A DNA stretch of 44,447 nucleotides, taken from contig CALJOA010000051.1 in the NCBI GenBank assembly GCA_937981585.1, forward strand, positions 1-44,447. The letters are read 5' to 3'. Origin of the DNA: an uncultured Pirellulaceae bacterium. GTDB lineage: Bacteria; Planctomycetota; Planctomycetia; Pirellulales; Pirellulaceae. Below, one piece after another: positions 27,501 to 34,214 of the stretch. Made by a program: the position numbers and the translations under genes. Under the pieces are notes generated by a model that saw only the letters and a program-made list of their open reading frames with translations, did no database searches and was not told the DNA's origin. Position 1 is the first letter of the stretch, and every line of letters starts with the position of its first letter.

Positions 27501-28664
27501 GAACCGCAACACGTTTCGCAGCTTCAGAGCGATACCGCTGCGACCGGATTGGCACTGCTCGCGTTCCAGGGAGCTGGTTTCAACCACCGCGAGTTCAAGT
27601 ACGCTCGGCAAATCGATCACGCCATCCAGTGGTTGATCGAAAACCAGTCAGCTGATGGCGGGCTTTATGTTCCCACCAACGCAAAATCCGATAACGCATG
27701 TCGGCTTTACAGTCACGGGATCGCGGCTCTGGCACTAACCGAAGCCTACGGGATGACCCAAGACGTTCGCCTCAAGCAGGCCGCTCAAAAGGCGCTTGAT
27801 TACATCTCCGAGTCTCGCGACCCACGCAAAGGCGGCTGGCGTTACTTTGACGCCCCCGGAAAAAAATCAACTGATACTTCGGTTTCAGGCTGGATGATGA
27901 TGGCGCTGCAAAGCGGCCGACTGGCAGGTCTTGAAGTGGACCAGAACTGTTTCGACGGACTCGACGACTGGCTCGACGTTGCCGCTGATCCAGATAATGA
28001 ATCACTCTACCGCTACAACCCGTATGCAGTCGACTCAAAGGGCGTGTCGCGAATTCAAGGCCGAAAACCATCGCCCACGATGACGTCGGTTGGACTGCTG
28101 ATGCGAGTTTACAGCGGCTGGGATAAAAACGATCCGCGTTTGGTCGCCGGAGCACAGTACATGCTCGACACCCAAATGCCCAGCGACGCGACGCCGCAAC
28201 AACGTGATACTTATTACTGGTACTACGCAACCCAGGTTCTCAAACATGTCGGAGGTGATATGTGGGTTGCCTGGAATGAAAAGCTTCGTCCGCTTCTGAC
28301 TCGTTCGCAGGAGACTTCGGGTGATCTGGCTGGAAGCTGGCATCCTTACAAACCGGTTCCCGATCGTTGGGGTTCGTTCGGTGGACGCATTTACGTCACC
28401 GCAATGAATCTGCTTTCATTGGAAGTCCGACATCGAATGCTGCCGATCTACCGTGGTGAGGAACCAAGTCTCGACGGATCCGTTGTTCCAGGATCCGTTA
28501 TTCCATTGACCGAAGAGGTTTCGACTTCGGTTGCACCCGTCACGACAAAACCACAACCTCACCCCAAGCCCAAACCTGTCAGACCCGAAGCAAACCCAAA
28601 AACTTCTTCGGCAACTCCGACTCAACGTACGATTCGAAAGAAACCTGCGGTACCTTGGCCCTGA
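24534..28664 (+). CDS. TonB-like membrane protein with long linker and C-terminal alpha/alpha-toroid
   Basis: The 1376 residues have three parts. (1) Residues ~22-103 hold three transmembrane helices. The third (RRSLQFAILLSLSLHLLVMVF) contains Ser86-x-x-x-His90, the Ser/His pair that TonB uses to engage ExbB/ExbD, although the TonB Leu and Ser further along are Ala and Asn here. (2) Residues ~105-950 are a Lys/Pro/Ser/Thr/Arg-rich linker with a short acidic patch near 700, long enough to span a periplasm. (3) Residues ~955-1305 form a prenyltransferase/squalene-cyclase-like toroid with repeats such as LGLEFLARHQSPDGSWALG and AIQWLIENQSADGGLY. No DxDD-type cyclase motif is evident, so a binding role is more likely than catalysis. 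The TTG 24534 start lacks a clear ribosome site. It follows exbD in the operon. Confidence 0.8.
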   Translation: MKRRTVHKIEPAAKQSTLDHQFWPVLVALTVLCGIGMGAVLTILRGPWLWGSLLVLPLLAIGAVFALFHLDNHRLRRSLQFAILLSLSLHLLVMVFASVINIFQNPYTPQEKRVAQRRVRAIEVSDRRASFVWEETNSRDTPEPEVAPDKVERPTTTQKKPQPVPVKEEVKPDISPQLVRKEKPVESIPRQNPELSRLQRQTQKTIKLKSSQKAVGKTKQAKTKPAKSSQKKPNQTKPDTKVESSPKDDSLAKKTEPASRPKPVMRTPAPKSTSAPKTSPRPEMSPAPSSPRRAQLADRKVDSAANPSPSQARTKKTTPNIPLAKSKTTASEKIASAPAPKRAELQPSKTADQLIKRPTKSATNKPAMTNKPTVSLSPKSQLARSVTRRKPNPVKPTISTETSPTMTPRRAVTEASVAVTPNPIENPSRAPQSNTASRQLSSKTVSVTKSTTGMTGAGRSENLDRFVGGIESRAVRASDSARRERTTNKSTDARMLSSSSKSEVRRTVGETKLPTSAFKAETSGAAKIAGTTSPRSKTVESSAAQIDSRTGSTRDQISAERGSASVDIGPTKIVAGRQSTRRSGGGQPEVSQLDPDSTRRSKDRSDVQPTLVAATAGSVAAPRNQSAMTPATEAFEASDKATFASRTGGESEITAERWSSQNAGEISNQGQSDTAEQFVDSRRRAQHNEDQASWDEDEDEDEENLRGNRRTRTAQSPVINIAPGLGIAKSDGRSAANPDQTGDSPSESVAAVVRRQSTAMLPGSGLGQTAANALLSAATSLPIIESTPSRRTGRGSSTAPQTEISSDLVGGANERGSRSLLPDLSPTMSGMATNAPAAASSNPAAASASSATSAIEALDAASVSLSRSNLESMDEIQGSELDIQAIEGPAGLGMRPDSFVGVMARPSSKESKQLQPDFDNRFKNDKFGGTPTINPDAVIAREAFKNRSPAAMANVTEPTTEAAIHLGLEFLARHQSPDGSWALGGFDKNEPQHVSQLQSDTAATGLALLAFQGAGFNHREFKYARQIDHAIQWLIENQSADGGLYVPTNAKSDNACRLYSHGIAALALTEAYGMTQDVRLKQAAQKALDYISESRDPRKGGWRYFDAPGKKSTDTSVSGWMMMALQSGRLAGLEVDQNCFDGLDDWLDVAADPDNESLYRYNPYAVDSKGVSRIQGRKPSPTMTSVGLLMRVYSGWDKNDPRLVAGAQYMLDTQMPSDATPQQRDTYYWYYATQVLKHVGGDMWVAWNEKLRPLLTRSQETSGDLAGSWHPYKPVPDRWGSFGGRIYVTAMNLLSLEVRHRMLPIYRGEEPSLDGSVVPGSVIPLTEEVSTSVAPVTTKPQPHPKPKPVRPEANPKTSSATPTQRTIRKKPAVPWP

Positions 28665-28821
28665 CCTTCGAAGTGAGACCCTACCTCGGTATCCCCAGCT
28701 TGTTTGTTCCAGTTTCAATGCGCGTGCCCGTTAAGGTGGGACCGGCAGCTTACCTCTCTGCTGTATCGAGGACCGGCTGATGCTTTCGCGTTGATTGGTG
28801 AAGCATGGGCGTATCAGTTCG

Positions 28822-28840
28822 GAAATGCCCTAAGCATTTC
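28822..28840 (+). promoter_or_regulatory. small hairpin upstream of purU
   Basis: GAAATGC and GCATTTC form a 7-bp perfect stem around a 5-nt loop, ending 49 nt before the purU start codon. No T run follows, so it is not an obvious terminator. It could lie in the purU leader or mark an operator; there is no further support for either. Confidence 0.3.
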
Positions 28841-28889
28841 AACGGCGTTTTGCTAACATGCTGCCAACTGAACAGGAGAGGGAATATAG

Positions 28890-29744
28890 ATGTCGAGCAA
28901 TTTTATTCTTAAAGCCGTGTGTCCTGCTAAAAGTGGGCTTGTCGCTGGTGTAACCGGATTCTTGTTTGAACGTGGTTGCTATCTTTTGGAACTGCATCAA
29001 TTCGATGATCCAGTTACTGGCCAATTCTTCTTGCGAGCTGACTGTGAGATTGAATCTGGGGCGGACTCGATCGCTTCCGTCTCAAAGGGATTTGCGGATG
29101 TTGCGTCTCAATTCGATATGCAATGGGAAATGCATGATGTAAGCCAGCCCGCAAAAGTCCTGATTATGGTCAGCAAGTTTGATCATTGCCTCGACAATCT
29201 GCTTTATCGACTTCGCAAGGGCGAGCTCGATATTGAGGTTACCGCGATCGTCTCAAACCACAAGGATCTGCGTCCGATTGCCGAACGCGAGGGTTTCCGA
29301 TTTATTCACATGCCGATTACGAAAAAGAGTAAGGCCACTCAGGAAAAGGCCTTGCTGGATGTCATCGAAGAAACCGAAACCGAGTTGGTGGTTCTGGCAC
29401 GATACATGCAGATTTTGACGAACGATTTTTGCGAGAAACTACCAGGAAAGATAATCAACATCCACCATTCGTTCCTCCCCGGATTCAAAGGCGCAAAGCC
29501 GTATCATCAAGCCTACCGGCGCGGGGTAAAATTGATTGGAGCAACAGCGCACTATGTTACATCGGATCTGGATGAGGGTCCGATCATCGAACAGTCGGTT
29601 CAACCGGTGGATCACAGTTACACGCCCGAAATGCTGGTTGCCGTTGGTCGGGATACTGAAACTGTGGCGCTTGCCCGAGCGGTAAAGTTGCATATCAGCC
29701 ATCGCGTATTTTTGAACAACAACAAAACAGTTGTACTGCGTTAG
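28890..29744 (+). CDS. purU: formyltetrahydrofolate deformylase
   Basis: PurU hydrolyses 10-formyltetrahydrofolate to formate and tetrahydrofolate in the cytoplasm, balancing one-carbon pools and supplying formate for purine synthesis. The 284 residues have an N-terminal ACT-type regulatory domain (about 8-85) and a formyltransferase-fold domain (about 90-284). Catalytic-site motifs NIHHSFLPGFKGAKPYHQAY and HYVTSDLDEGPIIEQ supply the Asn, His and Asp expected in this fold. A strong ribosome site AGGAGAGG lies 9 nt upstream of ATG 28890. The gene converges on a helicase remnant, with the two ends overlapping by 4 nt. A second folate gene, the cyclo-ligase, is 3 kb away beyond the accessory patch. 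Confidence 0.95.
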   Translation: MSSNFILKAVCPAKSGLVAGVTGFLFERGCYLLELHQFDDPVTGQFFLRADCEIESGADSIASVSKGFADVASQFDMQWEMHDVSQPAKVLIMVSKFDHCLDNLLYRLRKGELDIEVTAIVSNHKDLRPIAEREGFRFIHMPITKKSKATQEKALLDVIEETETELVVLARYMQILTNDFCEKLPGKIINIHHSFLPGFKGAKPYHQAYRRGVKLIGATAHYVTSDLDEGPIIEQSVQPVDHSYTPEMLVAVGRDTETVALARAVKLHISHRVFLNNNKTVVLR

Positions 29745-30384
29745 TTGGACAGCGTTACTTTGGCGCTCAACGGTAACCCACCCACGCTATCTTCGGTTTG
29801 GCCACCAAGCGGTTTTTCACCACCCGACTCAGCGAAGTCGAGAAACTGTTTTAGATGGTTCAGCCCAACCGACTTGGAGCGAGAAGAATCAAGTTGATCA
29901 GCAGTGAAACTACTGTAAACAAGCATCTGCTGCCGGGCTCGCGTCACAGCAACGTTGAGTCGTCGCTCGCCACCGTCTCGGTTTAACGCACCGAAGTTGA
30001 GGCTGATTCTCGGGTTGGTTGCCGTCGGGCCAAATGTAATCGAAAAATACATCACATCGCGTTCGTCGCCTTGAACGTTCTCAAGATTCTTGACTACCGT
30101 CGGTTCGATCCGAGCATCGTCAAAGAACCACTCGATCTCCGGCGATTTTCTCCGAGCCGCGTCAAACAAGTCCTGGATCAGCGATTGTTGCTGAATATTG
30201 AAAGTGATCACACCAAACGTTAACCGTTTGGCTACCGGTCGATCCAGATTTGCTTTCATGCGTTTAACGGCATCGTCAACAATGGCTTGAGCCTCCAATT
30301 GGTTGGTACGGCTTTTTTTCCCATGTCGTAGACGGCATCGGGAACGGCACGCTTCTTGGCACCCTCATCAGCGCTAAAACTGAG
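29741..30384 (-). pseudogene. remnant of a superfamily 1 (DUF4011/AAA_12-type) helicase, frameshifted
   Basis: The minus-strand frame ending at 29741 (185 residues from TTG 30298) is the C-terminal RecA-like domain of a large SF1 helicase. It has FGVITFNIQQQSLIQDL, the motif V-like ENVQGDERDVMYFSITFG and the motif VI-like RRLNVAVTRARQQMLVYS. The N-terminal ATPase half with Walker A is absent. Upstream, a second frame reads SADEGAKKRAVPDAVYDMGKK and joins if one A is added to a run of seven A (plus-strand T run 30313-30319), giving the family-like GKKSRTNQLEAQAIV. That frame ends at a stop at 30385-30387, beyond which I see no helicase sequence. This is a decayed 3' fragment, probably left after deletion or insertion. 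Confidence 0.8.
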
Positions 30385-30472
30385 CTATCAGTAGCAAGCA
30401 ATCAACCCAAATAACAAACGTTCTAAAACGCGTGATGTGATGCCTGTTGATACCCTCAGCAAAACGCTTCAA

Positions 30473-30493
30473 CACCCCGAGCCGACTCCCAAC
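30473..30493. repeat. 21-bp boundary repeat, copy 1
   Basis: The 21 bases starting CACCCCGAGCC and ending CTCCCAAC recur exactly at 31224-31244, so copies lie on both sides of the Uma2 gene. GCTTCAA precedes both copies. CGCTACTTTTT follows this copy, which is the reverse complement of the AAAAGTAGCG seen near copy 2 and near the tRNA. Confidence 0.8.
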
Positions 30494-30564
30494 GCTACTT
30501 TTTCGATCCATAAATTCGCGAGAATTCAGAAAACTACGAGAGGTGAAATCGGGCTAGTTTGATT

Positions 30565-30592
30565 TTGCCTTGTGACACTCTAGGTGTAGAAT
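30565..30592 (+). promoter_or_regulatory. candidate sigma-70-type promoter for the Uma2 gene
   Basis: TTGCCT (30565-30570) and TAGAAT (30587-30592) are separated by 16 bp and lie just upstream of the Uma2 start at 30611. They match the -35 consensus at 4 of 6 bases and the -10 at 5 of 6. GAAAGGG within the short leader is a possible ribosome site. Confidence 0.5.
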
Positions 30593-30610
30593 AGGGCGAA
30601 AGGGCTCTAA

Positions 30611-31171
30611 ATGATTCAGCAAACCAATAGTGAAATAACCTCAGCGGAGCAGCTGTTCAGGTCTTCTGATGATGGGAGTCGCTTTGAGCTTGTACGAGGA
30701 GTTTTAATCGTGATGTCACCAGCAGGAAGTGAGCACGGTTGGATTGCCAGTCGGATCCTTATCCGATTGGGAACGCATGTTGAAGCCAATGACCTGGGTA
30801 AGACTTTCGCTGCCGAAACAGGATTCTTGATTGAAGTTAATCCGGACACTGTCCGAGCGCCGGATGCTGCGTTTGTAAGCCACGAAAGACTCGGAACCGC
30901 CCCTCCTTCAACGTCTTATTTGCAAGTTGCACCTGATTTGGTTGCTGAAGTCGTCTCGCCGAATGACTCGTCGACAGATGTCGAAGCTAAAGCAGAGCAA
31001 TGGCTCGAGGCAGGCTCAAGAATAGTCTTGGTAGCCGACCCAAAAAACCAAACACTTCGGGTGTACAAGAGCAAGTCGCAGATCGAAGTGCTTCATAGTG
31101 GCGATGAACTATCGTGTGGTGACTTGTGTGGCGGTTGGAAAATCTCAGTCAATGAGATTTTCAATATTTAG
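30611..31171 (+). CDS. Uma2-family (DUF820) PD-(D/E)xK nuclease-like protein
   Basis: This 186-residue protein belongs to the Uma2 family, which has a restriction-endonuclease-like fold and is expanded in cyanobacteria and planctomycetes. The family pattern is present: FELVRGVLIVMSPAGSEHG near 25-43, RAPDAAFV with the metal-binding Asp near 79, and PDLVAEVVSPNDS with the Glu near 107, followed by a Lys in VEAKAEQWLEAG. Nuclease activity is assumed from the fold; the cellular role of these proteins is not settled. The gene stands alone between two copies of a 21-bp repeat in a patch of accessory genes, which suggests horizontal arrival. Confidence 0.88.
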   Translation: MIQQTNSEITSAEQLFRSSDDGSRFELVRGVLIVMSPAGSEHGWIASRILIRLGTHVEANDLGKTFAAETGFLIEVNPDTVRAPDAAFVSHERLGTAPPSTSYLQVAPDLVAEVVSPNDSSTDVEAKAEQWLEAGSRIVLVADPKNQTLRVYKSKSQIEVLHSGDELSCGDLCGGWKISVNEIFNI

Positions 31172-31223
31172 AAATATCTATTCTGTCCAAAAGTAGCGGA
31201 ACCAGAATCGTTGGCTTCAAAAG

Positions 31224-31244
31224 CACCCCGAGCCGACTCCCAAC
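31224..31244. repeat. 21-bp boundary repeat, copy 2
   Basis: This is an exact second copy of the 30473 repeat. It is preceded by AAAAG, so AAAAGCACCCC here is identical to the 11 bases at 32182-32192, where the minus-strand tRNA-Arg ends. AAAAGTAGCG stands about 30 bp before it (31189-31198) and again about 20 bp before the tRNA copy (32161-32170). Confidence 0.8.
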
Positions 31245-31274
31245 AGGTTGGAATCATCAGAATCACTCGCGGGG

Positions 31275-31310
31275 AATTCAAGTTTTTCTTGAATTGAGAT
31301 ACGTTATAAT
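31275..31310 (+). promoter_or_regulatory. palindromic operator candidate and -10 box of the nucleotidyltransferase module
   Basis: AATTCAAG-TTTTT-CTTGAATT (31275-31295) is a perfect 8-bp inverted repeat. It ends 9 bp before a consensus TATAAT (31305-31310). The first gene's ATG is at 31317, only 6 nt after the -10 box, so transcription would start at or next to the ATG, giving a leaderless mRNA; no ribosome site is present. The palindrome covers the -35 area, a usual place for an autorepressor. Confidence 0.6.
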
Positions 31311-31316
31311 CCCCTC

Positions 31317-31577
31317 ATGCCAACTCCACCCGCAATTGATGACACTACGCCCGAGGCAGAATCCATACTGATTCGCTTGCTTCAAGCCAAACCGGGTGCG
31401 GCGAGACTTGGAGATGCCGTTGCAGCGAGCAACCGCGTTGCTCGGCAGTGCAAAGAAGCAATTCGCAGAAGCAATCAAGATTGTTCCGAAGAAGATATCA
31501 AACTTCGATTCATTGCACTCAACTATGGTCAGGAACTCGCGCACAAAGTGAGAGCATACGTTGGCAAAAACAGATGA
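31317..31577 (+). CDS. small protein coupled to a nucleotidyltransferase (putative antitoxin-like partner)
   Basis: This 86-residue protein has no signal peptide or membrane segment and looks helical, with ARLGDAVAASNRVARQCKEAI followed by EEDIKLRFIALNYGQELAHKV. Small proteins with a similar pattern (a helix, a charged turn, then LRxxxLxYG) often precede stand-alone nucleotidyltransferases in cyanobacteria and planctomycetes; I recognise the pattern but not a named family. Its TGA overlaps the next gene's ATG by 4 nt, so the two proteins are probably made in a fixed ratio and may bind each other. The antitoxin idea is inference from this arrangement. Confidence 0.65.
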   Translation: MPTPPAIDDTTPEAESILIRLLQAKPGAARLGDAVAASNRVARQCKEAIRRSNQDCSEEDIKLRFIALNYGQELAHKVRAYVGKNR

Positions 31578-32155
31578 GTGAGAACCCGGGACTAATTGAA
31601 GCGTTGAGGCCCGTAGCCAAAGCTCTTCAGGCAATGGAAATCAAGTTCTTCATTGGCGGTTCTGTTGCCAGCTCATTTCACGGAGCTTCTCGCTCAACAA
31701 TGGATGTTGACTTGGTGGCAGACTTTAAGACAAAAGATGTAGATCAATTCGTTACTCGGCTTCAAAGCGAATACTATGTCAGCAAAGCAGCCATCATCGA
31801 TGCGATTGCTCAAATGTCATGCTTTAACCTCATCCATTTGGCTTCATCGTTCAAAGTAGACGTTTTTGTTTTGAAAAAACGGCCCTTTGACATCAACTCA
31901 ATGAACCGAGCGGTAGCTGGAAAAATTGATTCGATGAGTACCGCCGAATTCCCAATTGCTTCGCCCGAAGACACGATTCTAAGCAAGTTGGAATGGTATC
32001 GCTTGGGAAATGAAGTATCAGAGCGGCAATGGGAAGACGTCGTCCGCGTTATGAAGGTTCTTGGTGACCAAGCCGATCGCGAATACTTACTACAAAACGC
32101 CAACGATTTGAATGTTGTCGACCTGCTGCAAAAACTCTTGAGCGCCGTCAGTTGA
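31574..32155 (+). CDS. MNT/AbiEii-like nucleotidyltransferase-fold protein
   Basis: ATG 31574 is chosen because it overlaps the stop of the preceding gene (ATGA); a longer in-frame extension would run through that gene. The 193 residues carry an apparently intact nucleotidyltransferase site: Gly29-Ser30 in FFIGGSVASSFHG, Asp44-x-Asp46 in STMDVDLVADF and a third acid, Asp96, in FKVDVFVLKKRPFD. SPEDTILSKLEWYRLG follows, as in AbiEii- and DUF6036-type proteins. Related enzymes transfer nucleotides to tRNA or proteins in toxin-antitoxin and abortive-infection systems, or confer drug resistance. The target here is unknown. The location next to a tRNA-Arg gene in an accessory patch fits a defence or toxin module. 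Confidence 0.78.
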   Translation: MSENPGLIEALRPVAKALQAMEIKFFIGGSVASSFHGASRSTMDVDLVADFKTKDVDQFVTRLQSEYYVSKAAIIDAIAQMSCFNLIHLASSFKVDVFVLKKRPFDINSMNRAVAGKIDSMSTAEFPIASPEDTILSKLEWYRLGNEVSERQWEDVVRVMKVLGDQADREYLLQNANDLNVVDLLQKLLSAVS

Positions 32156-32185
32156 AAAGTAAAAGTAGCGTATCAAAGACAAAAG

Positions 32186-32259
32186 CACCCCCAGCAGGAC
32201 TCGAACCTGCAACCCTCTGCTTAGAAGGCAGATGCTCTATCCAGTTGAGCTATGGGGGC
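32186..32259 (-). tRNA. tRNA-Arg, anticodon TCT
   Basis: Read on the minus strand, 74 nt fold as a cloverleaf. The acceptor stem GCCCCCA pairs with TGGGGGT (first pair G-U). The D arm is GCTC/GAGC, the anticodon stem TCTGC/GCAGA with loop CTTCTAA (anticodon TCT, plus positions 32223-32225), and the T arm GCAGG/CCTGC with loop TTCGAGT. CCA is not encoded. It reads AGA codons as arginine. It borders the accessory patch at 29.7-32.2 kb; tRNA 3' ends are common integration sites. Confidence 0.95.
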
Positions 32260-32649
32260 AAATTGGGATTCTCGCTTGATTCACGAATCAATCGCAAACG
32301 AAGATTTGTGCCCGAATGATAACCAAAATCGTCGTTGGGTTTCAGTGGTGTTTGCCCAAAAAACGGACCGAAAAGAGTCGATCAAGGTTCACCGGGGAAG
32401 TTAGAATGTGCCTTGACCTGCAGTAGGCTGACCCGCAGTAAGCTGACTTGCAGGAGTGCGCCGAAGTTCCGCTCGATGGTTTGCAACGACTATTCCGGGG
32501 TCGTTCAAACAAGTCAAAACGTTTTGCCAATCGATCTCCAAGCCAATTTGCAGCCGACACCGTCGATGAATTGTACGATTCCAAAGCCGTGTCTTTAGCA
32601 AATTTTGAACAATCAATCGAACAAAACAATAAACGCGGTCTTTAAAACG

Positions 32650-33237
32650 ATGCCTAACGACGTTTCTCAAATTCGATCCAAAATTCGCGCCCAACGCAAA
32701 TCCGTCGGCCAGCGATCTCGGCTGCAATGGAGCCAAACCGCTTGCGAGCGAGTGCTTGAACTCGAGGCGTATAAGAACTCCAAACGGGTAGGAGCTTTCC
32801 AGTCGTTCGATGGAGAAGCTGACCCGATGGGTCTGATGAAAGATGCGATCGAGCAGAAGAAACAGGTTTACGTGCCTGTCATTATTGGCAAGGCAAAACC
32901 TCTGAAGTTCGCGCCTTGGCATCCAGATGTAGAATTCAAGCCCAATCGTTTTGGGATCGACGAACCAGTGGCTGAGCCAGCTGACTGGATCGACGGACGG
33001 CAATTGGATTTCGTGGTTACACCACTGGTTGCGTTTGATGAATCTTGCAATCGTATTGGGGTGGGAGGCGGTTTCTATGACCGAACGTTTGGGTTTTTGA
33101 ATGAACCAAGAGAAGAGAATTCAGTCATGCTGGTCGGGTTTGCGTTCGAACTTCAGAAGCTCGATTCTATCGAGCCGCAATCTTGGGACGTCCAGCTCGA
33201 TGCCGTTGTGACGCAATCCGGCGTTTATAAACGTTAG
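32650..33237 (+). CDS. 5-formyltetrahydrofolate cyclo-ligase
   Basis: The enzyme (methenyltetrahydrofolate synthetase, the YgfA/FAU1 family) uses ATP to convert 5-formyltetrahydrofolate to 5,10-methenyltetrahydrofolate, returning a storage folate to the active pool. ATG 32650 gives 195 residues and starts at the family N-terminus (DVSQIRSKIRAQRKSV). The basic ATP-binding N-terminal helix, VGAFQSFDGEADPMGL near 55 and the signature IGVGGGFYDRTF near 137-148 are present. Length is normal for the family. No clear ribosome site is seen. Half of a family 1 repeat begins at its stop codon. Confidence 0.93.
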   Translation: MPNDVSQIRSKIRAQRKSVGQRSRLQWSQTACERVLELEAYKNSKRVGAFQSFDGEADPMGLMKDAIEQKKQVYVPVIIGKAKPLKFAPWHPDVEFKPNRFGIDEPVAEPADWIDGRQLDFVVTPLVAFDESCNRIGVGGGFYDRTFGFLNEPREENSVMLVGFAFELQKLDSIEPQSWDVQLDAVVTQSGVYKR

Positions 33238-33251
33238 TAGCACGGCTGACG
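33236..33251. repeat. half copy of the family 1 palindromic repeat
   Basis: AGTAGCACGGCTGACG matches the left end of the family 1 elements and then diverges. No right half is found nearby. It overlaps the stop codon of the cyclo-ligase gene by two bases, so the gene's end is formed by the repeat. Confidence 0.55.
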
Positions 33252-33459
33252 TACTGGGCAGCAAATTCTGACACAGTAGTTGCAGCGACATCATCAAAGG
33301 GACATTGTCAGCTTTTGTTGGACTCAACTCAGCCCAGCAATCTGATATTCGTGATCCCAATCCATCGAGTTGCTTGACTAAAGGTTGCTTTAAATTATCT
33401 TGTCCTCCCACGCGATGGCCGGAGAGTCAGCGAACCTTATCGACTTTGAAAGAAATCTG

Positions 33460-34176
33460 ATGATGAACATAATTCGTATTTCTATTTGCGTCGGCCTGCT
33501 TCTGAGCATTGCTGGTGTTGCTAATGCAGACAGCTTCTACAAGCCCAACTACAACTCAGCCAATCTGATGGGTTGGGACGGCGTGAACGGAGGAGATGTG
33601 GTCGTTCCGTACACACTCTCTTCCGGTTCGGCGGTTCCTGGACTGGGCACTACGTTTAACATTACCTACAACTTCAGCCCCTTTACCGGCATCCAAGGTT
33701 CAGGGTACGAGATGGAATTAACGACCGGTTCGTTTGGCAATTCTCTGGACATCCGTCCAGATGATATTTTCGGTTTGCCTACCGCTCCTGCAGTGGGCTC
33801 GCAATGGGGAACCACGATCTCGGTTCAAGCACCGCCGGCAGCTCCGGCGGGCTGGAGTCTTGTTTCCGAGCAAACCACGCTCGGTTGGTGGGGCATTCTG
33901 GGTGCTCAGAATTCGGAAACACTTGCTGACGTTACTCCCGGTTCAACGGTTCAGCTGTTATTAAACCATGGTAATTCTCTCGAGTTGAGCTGGGAGGTGT
34001 CAGCCGGAGGATTTGCCGGAAGCGATCGTTTCGATTCAAACGGTCGGTTTTTCAACGACGACGGAGATGCGACTGGAGGGATTCATATTGCGTTCGCTGT
34101 TCCTGAACCGTCGAGCGTTTTGCTTTTTGGGATAGCTGGCGTCGTTTTTGGCCTTCGCCGCCGGACTTCACGGTGA
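33460..34176 (+). CDS. PEP-CTERM sorting-domain secreted protein
   Basis: Starting at ATG 33460 (or the next codon, also ATG) gives 238 residues that begin with a signal peptide (RISICVGLLLSIAGVANA). The body is Gly/Ser/Thr-rich and beta-stranded. The C-terminus is a standard PEP-CTERM signal: VPEPSS, then the hydrophobic run VLLFGIAGVVFGL, then RRRTSR. Such proteins are cut and anchored or released by exosortase, often in bacteria that make exopolysaccharide. No exosortase is in the window. The in-frame extension upstream to 33400 lacks a signal peptide at its front and is rejected. Function of the body is unknown. Confidence 0.85.
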   Translation: MMNIIRISICVGLLLSIAGVANADSFYKPNYNSANLMGWDGVNGGDVVVPYTLSSGSAVPGLGTTFNITYNFSPFTGIQGSGYEMELTTGSFGNSLDIRPDDIFGLPTAPAVGSQWGTTISVQAPPAAPAGWSLVSEQTTLGWWGILGAQNSETLADVTPGSTVQLLLNHGNSLELSWEVSAGGFAGSDRFDSNGRFFNDDGDATGGIHIAFAVPEPSSVLLFGIAGVVFGLRRRTSR

Positions 34177-34214
34177 CAGCGACAGCATCGCCATTTGGTC
34201 TCAAATTCTGTCCT

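Noticed and set aside
31224-31244. 21-bp repeat as a tRNA pseudogene
   Set aside because: Only the first 11 bases and parts of the rest match the tRNA-Arg 3' end. No D arm or anticodon arm is present, so it is kept only as a boundary repeat.
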